NCBI GenBank assembly: GCA_024404125.1
Contig: JAKSQL010000047.1
Location: 1-7,643, forward strand
Origin: Clostridia bacterium
GTDB lineage: Bacteria > Bacillota > Clostridia > Oscillospirales > Acutalibacteraceae
Reading direction: 5' to 3'
DNA: 7,643 nt
Within the stretch, counting starts at the first letter, position 1. Every line of letters begins with the position of its first letter. The notes under the pieces were generated by a model that saw nothing but the letters and a program-made list of their open reading frames with translations, searched no databases and was not told the DNA's origin. Position numbers and translations under genes: made by a program. Shown here piece after piece: positions 5,218-7,643 of this stretch.

Positions 5218-5757
5218 TTATTTATTGAACTGCTTATTTATCGTTTTTTCTACGGCGGAATAGAACCAACAGTAAAGTGCTTCGCCGAGTTCTTGGAAAA
5301 TCGGGTCACCGTCATGTGAACAAAGCATTGCAAAAGTCTGCCCCATACGGCGCTCAATATCACCGCCGCGCCTGTAAGCAAGGTAATAAAAGGAGAATGC
5401 CCCCGTATCGCAGGCGGTTTCGTAAATTTCGGGCGAGGACTTTTTAAGGGTGTCGAGAAAGCTCTTTTGCGCTATACCCGAAAGCGAATCGCTTTGTATG
5501 TGCTGCTCGAACCCTACCGTTGCGGTAAACAAAAGCAAAAGTCGCCGCTCAATAATAAGTTCAAAATCTTTTTCTTCTCCGTCTTCCGAATTTTTAAGCG
5601 AATCAAGGAAAAGTTTTGCTACTTCGCTGCCCGCCTTTTTTGCGGAATTTACGAGTTCTTTATCAATACCAAGTATACTGTCCTGATTTAGTTTATTAAG
5701 TTTTATATCTTTGCTCGGTCTGTCACCCGCGATTTTTATATCATCGTCCGTAAACAT
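5218..5757 (-). CDS. Conserved-looking protein of unknown function, last gene of the rpoD operon
   Basis: A 179-residue soluble, mostly helical protein. I do not recognise a named domain. The N-terminal 60 residues are charged and probably flexible (FTDDDIKIAGDRPSKDIKLNK). Residues 66-88 form a helix (ELIIERRLLLLFTATVGFEQHI) without being a membrane span. The C-terminal half looks most constrained: SPEIYETACDTGAFSFYYLAYRRGG (108-132), DIERRMGQTFAMLCSHDGDP (133-152), FQELGEALYCWFYSAVEKTI (154-173), with aromatic clusters and cysteines at 116, 146 and 163. ATG 5757 is preceded by GGCGGTGAG ending 4 bases away. It sits 30 bases after the TSCPD gene in the dnaG-rpoD operon and ends at a terminator. 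I vaguely recall similar DTGAFSFYYLAYRRGGD proteins in other Oscillospiraceae. Expression with the primary sigma factor suggests housekeeping, but no function can be assigned. Confidence 0.85.
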   Translation of the reverse strand: MFTDDDIKIAGDRPSKDIKLNKLNQDSILGIDKELVNSAKKAGSEVAKLFLDSLKNSEDGEEKDFELIIERRLLLLFTATVGFEQHIQSDSLSGIAQKSFLDTLKKSSPEIYETACDTGAFSFYYLAYRRGGDIERRMGQTFAMLCSHDGDPIFQELGEALYCWFYSAVEKTINKQFNK

Positions 5758-5787
5758 TTGCTCACCGCCTTTTTAAGATTTTTCAGT

Positions 5788-6039
5788 TTATAACTGTGCT
5801 TTATACTGTTTAAGTGCACGCGCTAACTGGTCTGGGCAAGAGGTAACTTTTAAGCCGCAACGTATACCTTCAAGTTTCTCTATTACGTCATCAATCCTCA
5901 TGCCCTTAACGAGTTTGCTCACACCCTGCAAATTACCGTTGCAACCGCCTGTATACTTAACATTATTTATTATACCGTTTTCGATATCAATTTCTATCAA
6001 AGACGAACAGGTGCCGCTCGTTTTGTATGTATAAACCAT
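5788..6039 (-). CDS. TSCPD domain protein (TIGR03905 type)
   Basis: A small protein of 83 residues consisting of one TSCPD domain, named after its motif at 66-70. Four cysteines are in the usual places: C11 in SGTCSS, C33 in TGGCNGN, C61 in IRCG and C68 in TSCPD. They probably bind a metal or form a redox-active group. The domain also ends B12-dependent ribonucleotide reductases and occurs free-standing in many Clostridia; the function of the free-standing form is unknown. ATG 6039 has AGGA at 6048-6045, five bases upstream and overlapping the rpoD stop codon (6049-6047), so its translation is tied to the end of rpoD. Seven bases separate the two genes. Length fits the family. Confidence 0.93.
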   Translation of the reverse strand: MVYTYKTSGTCSSLIEIDIENGIINNVKYTGGCNGNLQGVSKLVKGMRIDDVIEKLEGIRCGLKVTSCPDQLARALKQYKAQL

Positions 6040-6046
6040 ATATTTC

Positions 6047-7126
6047 CTATCTTTCTTTAAATTTATTGCTTCTTACGGGGTGACGCAGTTTTCTAAGTGC
6101 CTTTGCCTCTATCTGACGTATACGCTCTCTTGTTACGTCAAACTCGGTGCCTACTTCTTCAAGGGTGTGACATCTGCCGTCTTTAAGGCCGAAACGCAGT
6201 CTTATTACCGCTTCTTCACGCGGAGTGAGAGTATGCAAAACACTGTCGATATCCTCGTTTGTAATGGTCTTTAAAGCCGCTTCGTCAGGCGCTAATGCCT
6301 CTTCGTCACGAATAAAGTCCATAAGGCGTGAATCCTCTTCGGGACCTATGGGGGTTTCCATGGAAACGGGTTCCTGCGCTACTCGCATAATCTCTCTTAC
6401 GCGCTCTACGGGTAAAACCATCTTCTCTGCTATAAGTTCCTCGCTCGGCTCATAACCGTTTTCATGCAAAAGTTGACTTTGTACTTTTTTAAGACGGTTT
6501 ATGGTTTCAACCATATGAACGGGTATTCTTATGGTACGCGCCTGATCTGCTATCGCACGGGTAATTGCCTGACGTATCCACCAAGTAGCATAGGTAGAGA
6601 ATTTAAAGCCCTTGGTATGATCAAATTTATCTACCGCTTTTATAAGACCTACGTTGCCCTCTTGGATAAGGTCAAGGAAATACATACCTCTGCCTACGTA
6701 TTTTTTTGCTATGCTTACTACAAGGCGCAAGTTTGCTTCGGTAAGACGTTGTTTTGCGTATTCGTCACCGTCACTGATTTTAATTGCGAGTTCTATCTCT
6801 TCTTCGGAAGTAAGAAGCGGCACTCTGCCTATCTCGCGGAGATATACTTTTACCGGATCGTCAAGCGAAATGTTATCAACCGATATATCGTCCTCAATTT
6901 CGTCAACGTCCATCTCTTCGAGTTTAAGTTCGTCCTCGGTGGGTTCTTCGTCATAATCTATATCGAGTATGGGTGGCTCACTGTAGAGTTCGATTAAGTC
7001 ATCGGGCGCGTTCTCAATATCGTCTATTGAAAGCGGCTTGTCTTCATCTTCGGTGTAGTCCGTTGCTTTGTTGGTTTCCTCTTTAATTTCCTCTGCTAAA
7101 TCGTCCTTGATTTTCTTCTTTGGCAT
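6047..7126 (-). CDS. rpoD: RNA polymerase primary sigma factor RpoD/SigA
   Basis: Housekeeping sigma-70 factor directing RNA polymerase to -10/-35 promoters. It has 359 residues, like B. subtilis SigA and shorter than E. coli RpoD because the non-conserved insert is lacking. Residues 1-85 are strongly acidic (short region 1.1). Region 1.2 is DPVKVYLREIGRVPLLT (90-106). Region 2 runs from EANLRLVVSIAKKY (130-143) through DLIQEGNVGLIKAVDKFD and FSTYATWWIRQAITRAI (176-192), the -10 recognition and melting part. Region 3 covers about 197-255. Region 4 is TPREEAVIRLRFGL (301-314) and TLEEVGTEFDVTRERIRQIEAKALRKLRHP (321-350), the -35 helix-turn-helix. ATG 7126 has AAAGGGGA about 10 bases upstream. 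The dnaG stop is 3 bases before it, the standard dnaG-rpoD order of Gram-positive bacteria. The gene is intact. Confidence 0.98.
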   Translation of the reverse strand: MPKKKIKDDLAEEIKEETNKATDYTEDEDKPLSIDDIENAPDDLIELYSEPPILDIDYDEEPTEDELKLEEMDVDEIEDDISVDNISLDDPVKVYLREIGRVPLLTSEEEIELAIKISDGDEYAKQRLTEANLRLVVSIAKKYVGRGMYFLDLIQEGNVGLIKAVDKFDHTKGFKFSTYATWWIRQAITRAIADQARTIRIPVHMVETINRLKKVQSQLLHENGYEPSEELIAEKMVLPVERVREIMRVAQEPVSMETPIGPEEDSRLMDFIRDEEALAPDEAALKTITNEDIDSVLHTLTPREEAVIRLRFGLKDGRCHTLEEVGTEFDVTRERIRQIEAKALRKLRHPVRSNKFKER

Positions 7127-7129
7127 AGT

Positions 7130-7642
7130 TTAATTTCCCCTTTTTTTACTTTCTGCGATTTTTTTCATATTCTCCGCCCAATCGTCAAGCGACATAATTT
7201 GAGTATCGGTTGACAATATGCGCATTTTTTCATTTTTAAGTACCGTTATACTGTCTTTTAAAACCGTAAGCGGATTTTTTTCCGCTCGCTCACCGTTTAA
7301 AAGCGATACTATATACCCCATTTCCGAATCGTTAAACGCGGTGCCGAAGGTTGATATATCCGGCTCTCTGCCGCCTAAAATACTTTCGCATATAACCGAA
7401 TATATTCTGCGGTTAAGCCCCGTTATCATATCATCCGGTTTTAAACTTTCGTACGCAGTATCAAAAAAGTCGCTGTGCTTTAAAAGAATTGCGATTACTG
7501 TTTCCTCCGCCGCTGCCGCCGCCGGATGCAAATGACGGTCGGGATTAACGTCGGTCTTTGAAAACTTTTTGTTTACTATATCGTCAAACTCTTTCTTCTT
7601 TAGTACCTTTACCTTTTTTGAGCTTATCTCTTTTACCTTGGT
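7130..7642 (-). CDS. dnaG: DNA primase, C-terminal end only
   Basis: The minus-strand frame is open to the window edge, giving about 170 C-terminal residues of DNA primase. The zinc finger and TOPRIM catalytic core lie outside. The visible part starts in a Lys/Glu-rich linker (KVKEISSKKVKVLKKKEF), then HPAAAAAEETVIAILLKHSDFFDTAYESL and the helical GLNRRIYSVICESILGG, GYIVSLLNGE and PLTVLKDSITVLKNEKM. This is the layout of the helicase-binding domain that contacts DnaB/DnaC at the replication fork: AEE..I..LL, then the F.......L region and a final long helix. The apparent TTG start at 7531 is an internal leucine, not a start. Three bases separate its TAA from rpoD. The call rests on these weakly conserved features plus the invariant position before rpoD. 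Confidence 0.9.
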   Translation of the reverse strand, partial: TKVKEISSKKVKVLKKKEFDDIVNKKFSKTDVNPDRHLHPAAAAAEETVIAILLKHSDFFDTAYESLKPDDMITGLNRRIYSVICESILGGREPDISTFGTAFNDSEMGYIVSLLNGERAEKNPLTVLKDSITVLKNEKMRILSTDTQIMSLDDWAENMKKIAESKKRGN

Positions 7643-7643
7643 T

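Noticed and set aside
6464..6997. 177-codon plus-strand open frame opposite rpoD
   Set aside because: It lies wholly antisense to the strongly conserved rpoD, and its translation is low-complexity with no motif; a shadow of rpoD codon use. The same applies to the other frames opposite or inside glnS, rpoD, nif3 and dnaG.
1..7643. CRISPR arrays, tRNA/rRNA genes, riboswitches, phage or transposase genes
   Set aside because: None seen: no regularly spaced repeats, no cloverleaf or rRNA core sequences, no recognised riboswitch cores, and no transposase or phage structural motifs.

Overview
The window looks like a piece of a low-to-moderate GC Firmicutes (Clostridia) chromosome, probably a gut Oscillospiraceae/Ruminococcaceae-type spore former. 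The grounds are a clostridial-type dnaG-rpoD operon, AGG-rich ribosome binding sites, intrinsic terminators between operons, a PdaB-like spore deacetylase, and a GTAGGGGCGG-type hairpin of a kind I associate with gut Firmicutes. No phage, insertion sequence, CRISPR or RNA gene is visible. The lineage call is inference from content, not from a database match.

Left third, plus strand (1-2843): a tightly coupled three-gene unit made of the 3'-truncated-at-window-edge view of glnS (its 5' end lies outside), a Nif3/YbgI-family metal protein and a GNAT acetyltransferase. Each junction overlaps (ATGA, then TAATG), and the unit ends in a strong intrinsic terminator at 2797-2846. A PdaB-like polysaccharide deacetylase begins at 2847, directly after the terminator's T run. 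Its Shine-Dalgarno lies in the 3' arm of the hairpin, and a good sigma-E-like promoter sits just upstream.

Middle (3600-4625): a 55-codon minus-strand gene at 3706-3873 encodes an Arc-type ribbon-helix-helix (RHH) protein. It is divergent from a plus-strand gene at 4002-4436 encoding a small SLOG-like protein. The 128-bp spacer holds a TATAAT box on each strand and an inverted GCGTCA/TGACGC pair flanking the plus-strand -10 box, so an RHH-controlled SLOG unit is a reasonable hypothesis. Downstream come a REP-like 9-bp hairpin and a 21-bp bidirectional terminator.

Right part, minus strand (4626-7643): an operon reading dnaG (C-terminal end only), rpoD (primary sigma factor), a TSCPD protein and a conserved-looking protein of unknown function. 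It ends in a terminator at 5171-5214. Immediately past that terminator's T run starts an Amidase_3-type cell-wall amidase, whose Shine-Dalgarno is again buried in the terminator stem and whose first zinc-binding histidine appears to be missing.

The most notable structural pattern is that both cell-wall enzymes, on opposite strands, start right after a terminator whose 3' arm supplies their ribosome binding site. The other points are the RHH/SLOG divergent pair and the reshuffled dnaG-rpoD neighbourhood: nif3 is in another operon and trmK is not seen.
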